Assembly: GCF_008973665.1 (NCBI RefSeq)
Contig: NZ_WACP01000009.1
Span: 186,001-250,000, forward strand
Source: Paenibacillus tengchongensis
GTDB taxonomy: Bacteria; Bacillota; Bacilli; Paenibacillales; Paenibacillaceae
Reading direction: 5' to 3'
Length of the DNA stretch: 64,000 bases
Position 1 is the stretch's first letter, and each line of letters starts with the position of its first letter. This document shows positions 56,878 to 64,000 of this stretch, in pieces. The position numbers and the translations under genes are program-made. The notes below the pieces were generated by a model. The model did not search any database. It was given only the letters and a program-made list of their open reading frames with translations, and was not told the origin of the DNA.

Positions 56878-59091
56878 TTACTGCTCCGGCCAGCCCTGGA
56901 CGCTTGTCTCTGCCTGCGGTTCGATGTATGCCGGCAGTTCCCCGCCGGACATCAGCCACAGCTCATGCAGCGCCCGGGTACATCCGACATACATCAGCTT
57001 CGCATCCCAAGCGGCCGGGCCGTAATGGGCGTTGTCCGCATCCGCCAAAATGACGGCATCGAACTCCAGCCCTTTGGACAGATATACCGGCAGGACCGAC
57101 AGTCCGCCCAGGTATTCGGTCATGCTGCCGTCGATCAGATGAAGCTCGGCAAACTGCCCGGCCAGCCGGGCATACAGCTCCTCCGCTTCACGCAGCGTGC
57201 GGGTCAATACAGCCACCGTGCGGTATTCCCGGCCGGACAGCGCGGCAAGCGCAGCGCGGATGGCTTCAAAGCGGCCATCCGCGCTGCCGGCCTCCTGTTC
57301 CGCCGCTGCTTGAGCACCCGGACGTTCATCGAAGTAAGAGATCAGCCGGACCGGGTTGCCGCTGCGGAATACCGGCACGGCGAGCAGCGGGCTGCCGACA
57401 CCGGCGGAAAGAATACCGTTGGCGAATTCGATGATTTCCATCGTGGACCGGTAGCTTCGGGTCAATGCGTGGTAAGCCGTATGGTCAGCGGAGAACAGCC
57501 GCTGCATCTCCTCCCAGTCATGTACGCCCTTATAGGCATGGATGCCTTGGGACAGATCGCCCAGTATGGTAAATGAATGACCGCGCACATACAAATCAAG
57601 GATGGCGATTTGAAACGGCGAGAAGTCCTGCGCTTCGTCAATGACAACGTGGTCGAAGCGCTCGCCGCCTTCGTTGCCGCTGAGCAAATAATGGATGTAC
57701 AGCAGCGGCGGCAGGTCTTCCTCGCGCACCCACCCTTTTTTGAGGTCCTTGGCCGTCTCCTTCAGCACGCCTGCCGGAATTACCTCCGGCACTTCGGCCG
57801 GCCAGTGCTCCGGCGTCTTGGCCGCGCGGAAAATCTGCTTGTAGATGGTCAGCGGATCATACTTCGGCCATTTGCCGCTGTAGCTCTTCTCGCGGGCAGC
57901 GGCTTTCTTCTTCCGGTCTTTCAGCGCGGCCGCCGACGGGCTCTTCTTCAGCTCCATTTCAATCCAACGGTGAATACGTGCCATCACCCGCTCTTTGCGC
58001 TTCGCCGGCGGGTAAGGGGCATATTCGTCATTGTACCAGCGCAGAATCATGGAACGGCGCAGTACCGCTCCTTCCCATGGGCTGAAGTCCCCCTCAGGCA
58101 CAGCGCCCTGCTCCAGCAGCCGGACCGCTTCCTCGATCACGCCCATCAGCACGGTGGAGCCTTTGAACCGGCCCGGCGTCTCTGCCGAAATCTCCGGCAT
58201 TCCGCCCTCCCGCTCAAACCAGCGGTTCAGCGTTTCCGCCGTATCCTGCTCCGGCAGCGTAAGATTGAGCACGCCCGCCGCCCAATCCGGGAACGTGCTC
58301 TGCATAATGTTGCCGACGCCCAGTTCTGGCAGCACATCCGAGATATAGTCGAGAAACATCCGGTTAGGCGCGAAGATAATCATCCGCTCCGCGGAGACCT
58401 GCTCCTTGTACTGATAGAGCAGAAAAGCCAGCCGGTGCAGGGCGACCGTCGTTTTGCCGCTGCCCGCTACACCCTGGATAATCAGAGCGGTGTTCTTGGC
58501 GGCGCGGATAATTCTGTCCTGCTCCTCCTGGATCGTGGAGACAATATCACGCAGCTTGTTGTCCTTGTTCTCTCCGAGCCGGTAGACGAGGAATTCGTCG
58601 GATACGGCCGGAGCATCGCTGTCGCGGTCATAGGTATCCGCCACCCGTTCCAGAATCTGCTTGCGGATCACCACATTCCGCTTCAGGTAGACCAAGCCCT
58701 CGATCAGCCCCTCCGGAGCTTCATAGGAGGCCGGCTCTGTGCCCCCGGTAAACGAATAGAACAGGCTTGCAACCGGTGCGCGCCAGTCAATGACTAGCGG
58801 ACGGTCGCTTACCTGTTCGCGGTCTGCGCCGATTTTGCCGATATATAGCGCCTTTCGTTCTCCCGTTCCATTCTCCTGGAAGTCCAGCCGTCCGAAGTAC
58901 GGCTCCTGCCTGATCTTGCTTAAGTTCTGGCGCCGCTGCTCTCTGGAATCCTCCAGCACCTGCTCGGTATAGTCGTCGCCCGTGTATACCGGGATGCCCC
59001 GCAGCCTTTCCAGCACCGAATCAATCTCCGTCAGCGTGTCGTTCAGCCTGTCCTGTTCCTCTTGATAGGCACTTTGAAAGTTGTCCGCCAA
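56878..59091 (-). CDS. helD: RNA polymerase recycling motor HelD (UvrD-like ATPase)
   Basis: 737 residues from TTG 59091, with AGGAGG 9 bases upstream. N-terminal coiled coil (FQSAYQEEQDRLNDTLTEID) that enters the RNA polymerase channels. The ATPase has Walker A GVAGSGKTT (near 215), Walker B VVIDEAQDFSPFQ, motif SYRSTMEIIEFAN and late VLPVYLSKGLEFDAVILADA. HelD removes stalled RNA polymerase from DNA using ATP. The WRAP block VIDWRAPVASLFYSFTGGTE is typical. Convergent with the chemoreceptor gene. Confidence 0.9.
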   Translation of the reverse strand: MADNFQSAYQEEQDRLNDTLTEIDSVLERLRGIPVYTGDDYTEQVLEDSREQRRQNLSKIRQEPYFGRLDFQENGTGERKALYIGKIGADREQVSDRPLVIDWRAPVASLFYSFTGGTEPASYEAPEGLIEGLVYLKRNVVIRKQILERVADTYDRDSDAPAVSDEFLVYRLGENKDNKLRDIVSTIQEEQDRIIRAAKNTALIIQGVAGSGKTTVALHRLAFLLYQYKEQVSAERMIIFAPNRMFLDYISDVLPELGVGNIMQSTFPDWAAGVLNLTLPEQDTAETLNRWFEREGGMPEISAETPGRFKGSTVLMGVIEEAVRLLEQGAVPEGDFSPWEGAVLRRSMILRWYNDEYAPYPPAKRKERVMARIHRWIEMELKKSPSAAALKDRKKKAAAREKSYSGKWPKYDPLTIYKQIFRAAKTPEHWPAEVPEVIPAGVLKETAKDLKKGWVREEDLPPLLYIHYLLSGNEGGERFDHVVIDEAQDFSPFQIAILDLYVRGHSFTILGDLSQGIHAYKGVHDWEEMQRLFSADHTAYHALTRSYRSTMEIIEFANGILSAGVGSPLLAVPVFRSGNPVRLISYFDERPGAQAAAEQEAGSADGRFEAIRAALAALSGREYRTVAVLTRTLREAEELYARLAGQFAELHLIDGSMTEYLGGLSVLPVYLSKGLEFDAVILADADNAHYGPAAWDAKLMYVGCTRALHELWLMSGGELPAYIEPQAETSVQGWPEQ

Positions 59092-59179
59092 TTTCAGTTA
59101 CCTCCTAAAAGTTATTTCTTCGTGCAAGACTGAACATGCTCACACAAAAAGGAAATTCAGTATATCACAGCGCCGGCGG

Positions 59180-59200
59180 AAAAGCCATTTATTTCATGGC
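59180..59200 (-). terminator. Weak terminator of the purine permease gene
   Basis: Minus strand GCCAT-GAAATAA-ATGGC followed by TTTTCC, about 40 bp after the stop. Short stem. Confidence 0.4.
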
Positions 59201-59238
59201 ATCCAGAATTTATCGGTCTGAAGCCTTCAATTTAACGG

Positions 59239-60540
59239 TTATCCCATCAGAGCATGAACTACAAAATTGGCGATGAACAGGGCTGCGATGCCGTACAGAG
59301 CGGGCGGCACCTCTTTGCCGCGGCCCATCGCCAGCTTGACAATCGGATAGGCGATGAAGCCGAAGGCCATACCGTCAACGATGCTGTAAGTGAACGGAAT
59401 CATCACCATGATCAGAAAGGCCGGGAACAGCTCCGTCAAGTCCCCGAGCTCCATCTCCCGGACGCTCTGCAGCATCAGGCCGCCAATCACGATCAGCACC
59501 GGGGCTATGGCACTGTCCGGAACATAGGCCAGCAGCGGAATGAACAGGAAGGTGGCCCCGAACAGGCCGCCGGTAACGAGCGGGGTCAAGCCGGAACGGC
59601 CCCCTGCGGCGATGCCCGCCGTTGATTCCGCAGCGGCAACGACCGGGCTGCTGCCGAAGACGCCGGCGGCGATGTTGGCCAGCGAGAGCGCCCGCAGGCT
59701 GCTCTTGAACCGTTCCGGCCGTCCGGCCATCAGCGTCTGGGACGCGATCAGCCCGATATTTTCAAACACAACAATGAGCAGCAGCAGGAACACGGCAATC
59801 CAGAAGACAAGACTGATCAGCCCGCCGAAATCCATGCCGGCGAACAGGCCCCCGTATCCGGTAAAGACATGCCCCGTTTCGGTCTGCTCCGGCTTGTGCG
59901 CTGCACCCAGGATATAAGCCAGCCCCGTGCCCGCCGCCATACTGATCAGGAGTCCGCCGCGCGTGCCGCGGATGAACAGCACCAGCGCCAGAATCAAGGT
60001 GACGCAGGACGTGATGACCGCCGGATCGCTGAAATGCCCGATGGCGACGAAGGTAGTCTGATGGGCGATGACGATTCCGCTCTTTTGCAGACCGATAAAG
60101 GTCAGGAACAGGCCGATCCCGGCGGTAATGGCATGCTGCAGATTACGGGGAATCGCTTCGCTCAGAATCCGGTACAGCGAGGTGAAAGCGACGATGGCAA
60201 ACAGCACACCCGTAACCACCACAACAGCGAACGCTTCCCGCCAATCGAGCTTCATCGAATGCACCAGTGTATAGGTGAAAAAGGCGTTAATCCCCATTCC
60301 CGGCACCACAATAATCGGCGATTTCCCGCCAAAGGCCATCAAGAGGCAGCCGGTAATCGCCGTCAGCAGTGTAGCCACCATGGCCGGACGCAGCGGAACA
60401 CCCGCATCATGCAGAATCGCCGCATTGACCATTACAATATATACAGAGGCAAAATAAGACAGGATGCCTGCCGGGATTTCCTTTTTCCAGTTATCGCCCG
60501 GCTGAAGCCCCACGCTGTTCCGCCAAAAATTCACATTCAT
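59239..60540 (-). CDS. AzgA-type purine permease (adenine/guanine/hypoxanthine, NCS2/PbuG-like)
   Basis: 433 residues with about 12-14 membrane segments. Family blocks: ILSYFASVYIVMVNAAILHD, GKSPIIVVPGMGINAFFTYT, ATFLFIPLLAYVPDSAIAPV and FGSSPVVAAAESTAGIAAGG, with the substrate-site Glu. Uptake of purine bases by proton symport; exact specificity cannot be read off. No purine riboswitch is seen in the 177 bp upstream. GGAGG precedes the ATG. Confidence 0.9.
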   Translation of the reverse strand: MNVNFWRNSVGLQPGDNWKKEIPAGILSYFASVYIVMVNAAILHDAGVPLRPAMVATLLTAITGCLLMAFGGKSPIIVVPGMGINAFFTYTLVHSMKLDWREAFAVVVVTGVLFAIVAFTSLYRILSEAIPRNLQHAITAGIGLFLTFIGLQKSGIVIAHQTTFVAIGHFSDPAVITSCVTLILALVLFIRGTRGGLLISMAAGTGLAYILGAAHKPEQTETGHVFTGYGGLFAGMDFGGLISLVFWIAVFLLLLIVVFENIGLIASQTLMAGRPERFKSSLRALSLANIAAGVFGSSPVVAAAESTAGIAAGGRSGLTPLVTGGLFGATFLFIPLLAYVPDSAIAPVLIVIGGLMLQSVREMELGDLTELFPAFLIMVMIPFTYSIVDGMAFGFIAYPIVKLAMGRGKEVPPALYGIAALFIANFVVHALMG

Positions 60541-60663
60541 ATCCTAACCTCCACTAATCTTCGGTTCCGCTTAGCTTTACCCGGTATGGACGCCGCATAA
60601 TCAGCGCCTCATCCGGCCTGGGCTATTATGCCGGTGAGTTGAGCCGCAGAACCATTAAAAGGG

Positions 60664-60688
60664 CGAAAACAGCCGGTTTCCCGGCTGC
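60664..60688 (-). terminator. Terminator of the aspS-tcdA-ydeI-like operon
   Basis: Minus strand CAGCCGG-GAAA-CCGGCTG followed by TTTTCGCCCTTTT, about 30 bp after the stop at 60718. Confidence 0.8.
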
Positions 60689-60717
60689 ACGCCCCTCCTG
60701 CCCTTATTCTTCTTAGC

Positions 60718-61374
60718 TTATACTGTTCCCTTATCTGAGGGATTCTTGCGTCCAAGCACAAGCTTCTCCACGGTCTGAGCAATTCGCGTAACGCGCGTCT
60801 CCTCCCGCTTCGCTTCGGTAATCCAGGTGATGTAGGCTTTGCGGTGGGATGGGGCAAGCCCCTGGAAGAAGCCATGCGCCGCCTCGTTCTGGCCCAGTGC
60901 CGCCAGCAGATCGTCCGGCACAGCCGGTTCAGCCCCAGGCGCTTTCGGCTTGGCGGCTGAACCGGAAGCTTCCGGACGGCGGCGGGAAGTCGCGCCCAGC
61001 GGGCGGAACCGCATCGCCGACCATTTCGCATCGATAGAGACGAGCGATATGCCTTCATAACCGGCGTTCCAGACCAGCTCCCAGCCCTTGTCCCGGCTCA
61101 GGTCGGTCTTCAGTCCGGCGCTGCCTTTCGGGTAGCACAGCCACAGCAGACCGTCATGCTTGATAGCTGCCAGCGCCTGCGGGCCATACTGCTCCAGTTC
61201 ACTGACACTTGCCGCGAATAGCTGGACATAATCATAGACGCCCTGCAAGCCGTCCTGAACGGATGCGGCGTCCGCGTCCAGCCCCAGCTCCTGCAGGAAG
61301 CCGTCCGGCGGCTGCAGCACAAGCACTTTGCCGTCTTCCGGCAGTCGCAGCTTCTTCATTAGCGCCGCATTCAT
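60718..61374 (-). CDS. YdeI/OmpD-associated family protein with N-terminal DUF3052-like part
   Basis: 218 residues. The C-terminal YdeI-type block reads HGFFQGLAPSHRKAYITWIT, then EAKREETRVTRIAQTVEKL. The N-terminal 125 residues (MKKLRLPEDGKVLVLQPPDG, LLWLCYPKGSAGLKTDLSRD) resemble DUF3052-type domains, joined by an Ala/Lys/Pro-rich linker. YdeI proteins are linked to resistance to cationic peptides in other bacteria; the role here is unknown. Overlaps the tcdA stop by 4 bp, so translationally coupled. Confidence 0.8.
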   Translation of the reverse strand: MNAALMKKLRLPEDGKVLVLQPPDGFLQELGLDADAASVQDGLQGVYDYVQLFAASVSELEQYGPQALAAIKHDGLLWLCYPKGSAGLKTDLSRDKGWELVWNAGYEGISLVSIDAKWSAMRFRPLGATSRRRPEASGSAAKPKAPGAEPAVPDDLLAALGQNEAAHGFFQGLAPSHRKAYITWITEAKREETRVTRIAQTVEKLVLGRKNPSDKGTV

Positions 61375-62126
61375 ACGCTGATGCCGCCCGCCTCCAGCAG
61401 GTCCTTCACGGCCACGCTGACCATGATCAGTCCGACCACCGGCGGTACATAGGAATTGCTCGCCGGCGGCTGCTTGGCCTTGCGCCGGTCCGGCGCATCC
61501 GCAGGTACAATCTGCTCCGTAACGTCCACGCGCGGCTTCACCGGCTGCTCGGTCGAGAACACGACCTTCACGCCTTTCTTGATGCCGTCCTTACGCAGCT
61601 TCTGGCGGATCACGCGGGCAATCGGGTCCATCTCTGTCTTGGAGATATCGGCTACCCGGAAGCGGGTCGGGTCCATTTTGTTGGCTGCGCCCATGCTTGA
61701 AATCATCGGGATGCCCCGGGAGAGGCATTCCTTGATCAGATGAATCTTGTAAATGATGGTGTCGGAAGCATCAATTACAAAATCCAGCTTGTATTTAAAC
61801 AGCTCTTCATAGGTTTCTTCCGTGTAGAACATATTCAGCGCAATCGCTTCGATCTCCGGATTGATCAGCTTCACCCGGTCGACCATCAGGTCAGCCTTCT
61901 TCTGGCCGATCGTCGTGGTCAGCGCATGGATCTGGCGGTTGACATTGGTGATATCAACCGAATCCTTGTCGATAAGGATAATGCGGCCTACGCCGGTACG
62001 TGCCAGCGCTTCCACAGCCATTGCACCGACGCCGCCGATGCCGAGCACCGCAACGGTGCTGTTCTTCAGAATATCCAGGCCTTCCGGCCCGATTGCCAGC
62101 TCTGTACGCGAGAACTGATGCAGCAT
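61371..62126 (-). CDS. tcdA: tRNA threonylcarbamoyladenosine dehydratase (TcdA/CsdL)
   Basis: 251 residues of the E1-like ThiF/MoeB fold. ATP-binding GIGGVG (29-34), DKDSVDITNVNRQIHA and LDFVIDASDTIIYK blocks, and the later insert TEMDPIARVIRQKLRKDGIK. The enzyme cyclises t6A37 to ct6A in ANN-decoding tRNAs. AAAGGAGG precedes the ATG. It follows aspS by 70 bp on the same strand, as in Bacillus (yrvM). Confidence 0.92.
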   Translation of the reverse strand: MLHQFSRTELAIGPEGLDILKNSTVAVLGIGGVGAMAVEALARTGVGRIILIDKDSVDITNVNRQIHALTTTIGQKKADLMVDRVKLINPEIEAIALNMFYTEETYEELFKYKLDFVIDASDTIIYKIHLIKECLSRGIPMISSMGAANKMDPTRFRVADISKTEMDPIARVIRQKLRKDGIKKGVKVVFSTEQPVKPRVDVTEQIVPADAPDRRKAKQPPASNSYVPPVVGLIMVSVAVKDLLEAGGISV

Positions 62127-62196
62127 AAGGATAAATCCTCCTTTAAACGGCTCCGCCGCAGGCTGATAACAAGCCTGGCGGCGGGCCGGATCATGA

Positions 62197-63972
62197 TTAA
62201 TTTTTCGCTTTAACCGGCTTTGGAGCCAACTTGATGTGGAGCTGCTCCAGCTGTACGTCGTCTACCGGAGACGGTGCGTCCATCAGCAGGTCGGTGGCGC
62301 TGGCTGTCTTAGGGAAGGCAATGGTTTCGCGCAGATTGCTGCGTCCCGCCAGCAGCATCACCAGACGGTCAAGGCCGAAAGCAATTCCGCCGTGCGGCGG
62401 GGTGCCGTATTCAAACGCATCCATCAGGTAGCCAAACTTCTCATAGGCTACTTCCGGGGTAAATCCTAGGGCGTCGAACATTTTCTCTTGCACGTCGCGC
62501 TTGTAAATACGCTGGGAGCCGCCGCCGACTTCGTATCCGTTCAGGACAAGGTCATAGGCCTGGGCACGGACAGCGCCAGGGTCAGATTCGAGCAGATGGA
62601 GGTCTTCATCATTCGGACGGGTGAACGGATGATGCTCGGCCACATACCGTTTCTGTTCCTCGTCATAGCCGAGCAGCGGGAAGTCAGTCACCCAAGCGAA
62701 TTTGAACACACTGTCGTCGATCAGGCCGAGCTGGCGACCGATCTTCAGGCGCAGGGCGCCCAGTACATCAGCAACCACTTTCTTAGTGTCGGCTGAGAAG
62801 AGCAGCAGGTCGCCGTCTTCGGCGCCGGTCCGTTCCTTCACGGCAGCGATTTCTTCTTCGGTGAAGAACTTCACGATCGGTCCCTTGAACTCGCCGTCTT
62901 TCACCTGAATCCAGGCGAGACCTTTGGCCCCGTAGCGGGCGGCGTAAGGCCCGAGGTCGTCGATTTCCTTACGGGTCCAGGTGCCGCAGCCCTTGGCGTT
63001 CAGGCACTTCACTTCGCCGCCCTTTTCGATGACGGAGGCGAATACCTTCACGCCGCTGGTGGCCACAATATCGTTCATTTCCACCAGTTCCAGACCAAAA
63101 CGCAGGTCCGGCTTATCTGAACCGTATCTGCCCATCGCTTCGGCATAAGTCAGGCGCTGGAACGGCAGAGCCACCTCTACGCCGACGGTTTCTCTGAGCA
63201 GGCGCTGCATCAGCTGCTCCATCATGCCCAGCAGGTCTTCCTGCGACATGAAAGAGGTCTCGATGTCGACCTGGGTGAACTCCGGCTGGCGGTCGGCGCG
63301 CAGGTCCTCATCGCGGAAGCAGCGGGCAATCTGATAATAGCGCTCGATACCGCCGACCATCAGCAATTGCTTATAAATCTGCGGCGACTGCGGCAGGGCG
63401 AAGAATTCGCCTTCATGCACCCGGCTTGGCACCAGATAATCACGTGCGCCTTCCGGAGAGCTTTTGGTCAGAATGGGCGTTTCGACATCAATGAAGCCTT
63501 CACCGTCCAGGAAGTCGCGGAAAATCTTGGTCGTCTTGGAGCGGAGCAGCAGCGTCTTGTGCATTTCCGGGCGGCGCAGATCCAGATAACGGTATTTCAT
63601 GCGCAGCGATTCATCGACTTCCACCCCGTCTTCGATGAAGAACGGCGGCGTCTTGGCGGAGTTCAGCACCTCGATCTCCGTAATGCGGACCTCGATCTCG
63701 CCGGTCGGCAGATTCGGGTTGACCGTTTCCGGATCTCTTTTTACAACTTTACCCGTAACGGAGAGGACGTATTCACTTCTCACCTTATCGGCCACCTGCA
63801 AGGCTTCACCGGAATAGTCCGGGTTGAAGACGATTTGCACGAGGCCGGTGCGGTCGCGCAGGTCGATGAACAGCACGCCCCCAAGGTCGCGGCGGGTCTG
63901 TACCCAGCCGTTCAGTGTTACAGTCTGGCCGATATGCTCCAGTGTCAATTGTCCGCAATGGCTTCTACTCAT
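62197..63972 (-). CDS. aspS: Aspartyl-tRNA synthetase
   Basis: 591 residues, typical bacterial AspRS. The N-terminal OB fold (HIGQTVTLNGWVQTRRDLGG) is followed by class II motif 2 (YYQIARCFRDEDLRADRQPE), the bacterial GAD insert (near 290-420) and motif 3 (GGIAFGLDRLVMLLAG). Charges tRNA-Asp (and possibly tRNA-Asn if non-discriminating; not decidable here). AAAGGGG precedes the ATG at 63972. In Bacillus hisS lies directly upstream; here that would be just beyond the window. Confidence 0.97.
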   Translation of the reverse strand: MSRSHCGQLTLEHIGQTVTLNGWVQTRRDLGGVLFIDLRDRTGLVQIVFNPDYSGEALQVADKVRSEYVLSVTGKVVKRDPETVNPNLPTGEIEVRITEIEVLNSAKTPPFFIEDGVEVDESLRMKYRYLDLRRPEMHKTLLLRSKTTKIFRDFLDGEGFIDVETPILTKSSPEGARDYLVPSRVHEGEFFALPQSPQIYKQLLMVGGIERYYQIARCFRDEDLRADRQPEFTQVDIETSFMSQEDLLGMMEQLMQRLLRETVGVEVALPFQRLTYAEAMGRYGSDKPDLRFGLELVEMNDIVATSGVKVFASVIEKGGEVKCLNAKGCGTWTRKEIDDLGPYAARYGAKGLAWIQVKDGEFKGPIVKFFTEEEIAAVKERTGAEDGDLLLFSADTKKVVADVLGALRLKIGRQLGLIDDSVFKFAWVTDFPLLGYDEEQKRYVAEHHPFTRPNDEDLHLLESDPGAVRAQAYDLVLNGYEVGGGSQRIYKRDVQEKMFDALGFTPEVAYEKFGYLMDAFEYGTPPHGGIAFGLDRLVMLLAGRSNLRETIAFPKTASATDLLMDAPSPVDDVQLEQLHIKLAPKPVKAKN

Positions 63973-64000
63973 CTCATTTACCCCTTTATGATTAATATAG

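Noticed and set aside
1..64000. CRISPR arrays, tRNA and rRNA genes, intact IS elements
   Set aside because: No regularly spaced 25-40 bp repeats with unique spacers, no tRNA cloverleaf end, no transposase-like frame was seen.

Overview
The window is chromosomal DNA of a spore-forming Firmicute, most likely a Paenibacillus. Spore genes (gpr, spoIIP) and the com late-competence operon occur in Bacillus-like order. Strong AGGAGG-type ribosome sites, a T-box leader on leuS and GC-moderate, Ala/Gly-rich coding fit Paenibacillus, as do a GH9/GH48 cellulase pair and a GH115 glucuronidase. No rRNA, tRNA, CRISPR, phage or intact transposase gene was seen.

Layout. (1) 1-8.4 kb, mostly minus strand: hemW (cut by the left edge), lepA, a YqxA-like protein, spoIIP, a 775-bp repeat-rich gap, gpr, rpsT (plus strand) and holA. 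(2) 8.6-20.4 kb is an accessory block between holA and comEC, which adjoin in Bacillus. It holds an ECF sigma/anti-sigma pair with a near-perfect SigW-type promoter, a 2-keto-3-deoxygluconate module (eda, kdgK, LacI regulator), a second ECF sigma/membrane-protein pair and an MFS transporter. It ends in a clearly AT-rich cluster of secreted or membrane proteins, including a metzincin-like protease. (3) 20.4-25.5 kb: comEC, comEB, comEA and divergent comER. (4) 25.6-31.7 kb: leuS with its T-box leader, an AI-2E-type membrane protein, a zinc-ribbon protein, a PRC-barrel protein and a cysteine desulfurase. (5) 32-43.2 kb is a second accessory block: GH115 alpha-glucuronidase, SRAP protein, two tandem paralogues of unknown function and a complete Opp-type ABC importer. 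(6) 43.4-45.5 kb: a tiny coiled-coil membrane protein, a CymR-like Rrf2 regulator and divergent mnmA. (7) 45.6-51.4 kb: secreted GH9 and GH48 cellulases in one operon, both ending in FN3-CBM3. (8) 51.8-64 kb: paired fluoride channels, rarA, a CD3324-type HTH protein, a degenerate holin-like toxin remnant, a chemoreceptor, HelD, a purine permease, a YdeI-like protein, tcdA and aspS.

How it works together. The backbone keeps ancient Bacillus blocks (hemW-lepA-yqxA-spoIIP-gpr-rpsT-holA-comE; aspS-tcdA-rarA-cymR-iscS-mnmA-yrrD-yrrI), each opened by carbohydrate or signalling genes. GH9/GH48 attack crystalline cellulose, GH115 removes glucuronic acid from xylan, KdgK/Eda degrade ketodeoxygluconate, and the Opp importer may bring in peptides or oligosaccharides. 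The sugar links are inference from content, not proven by adjacency. Starts were moved from the longest reading frame where a ribosome site clearly favours an internal codon; the entry says so in each case.
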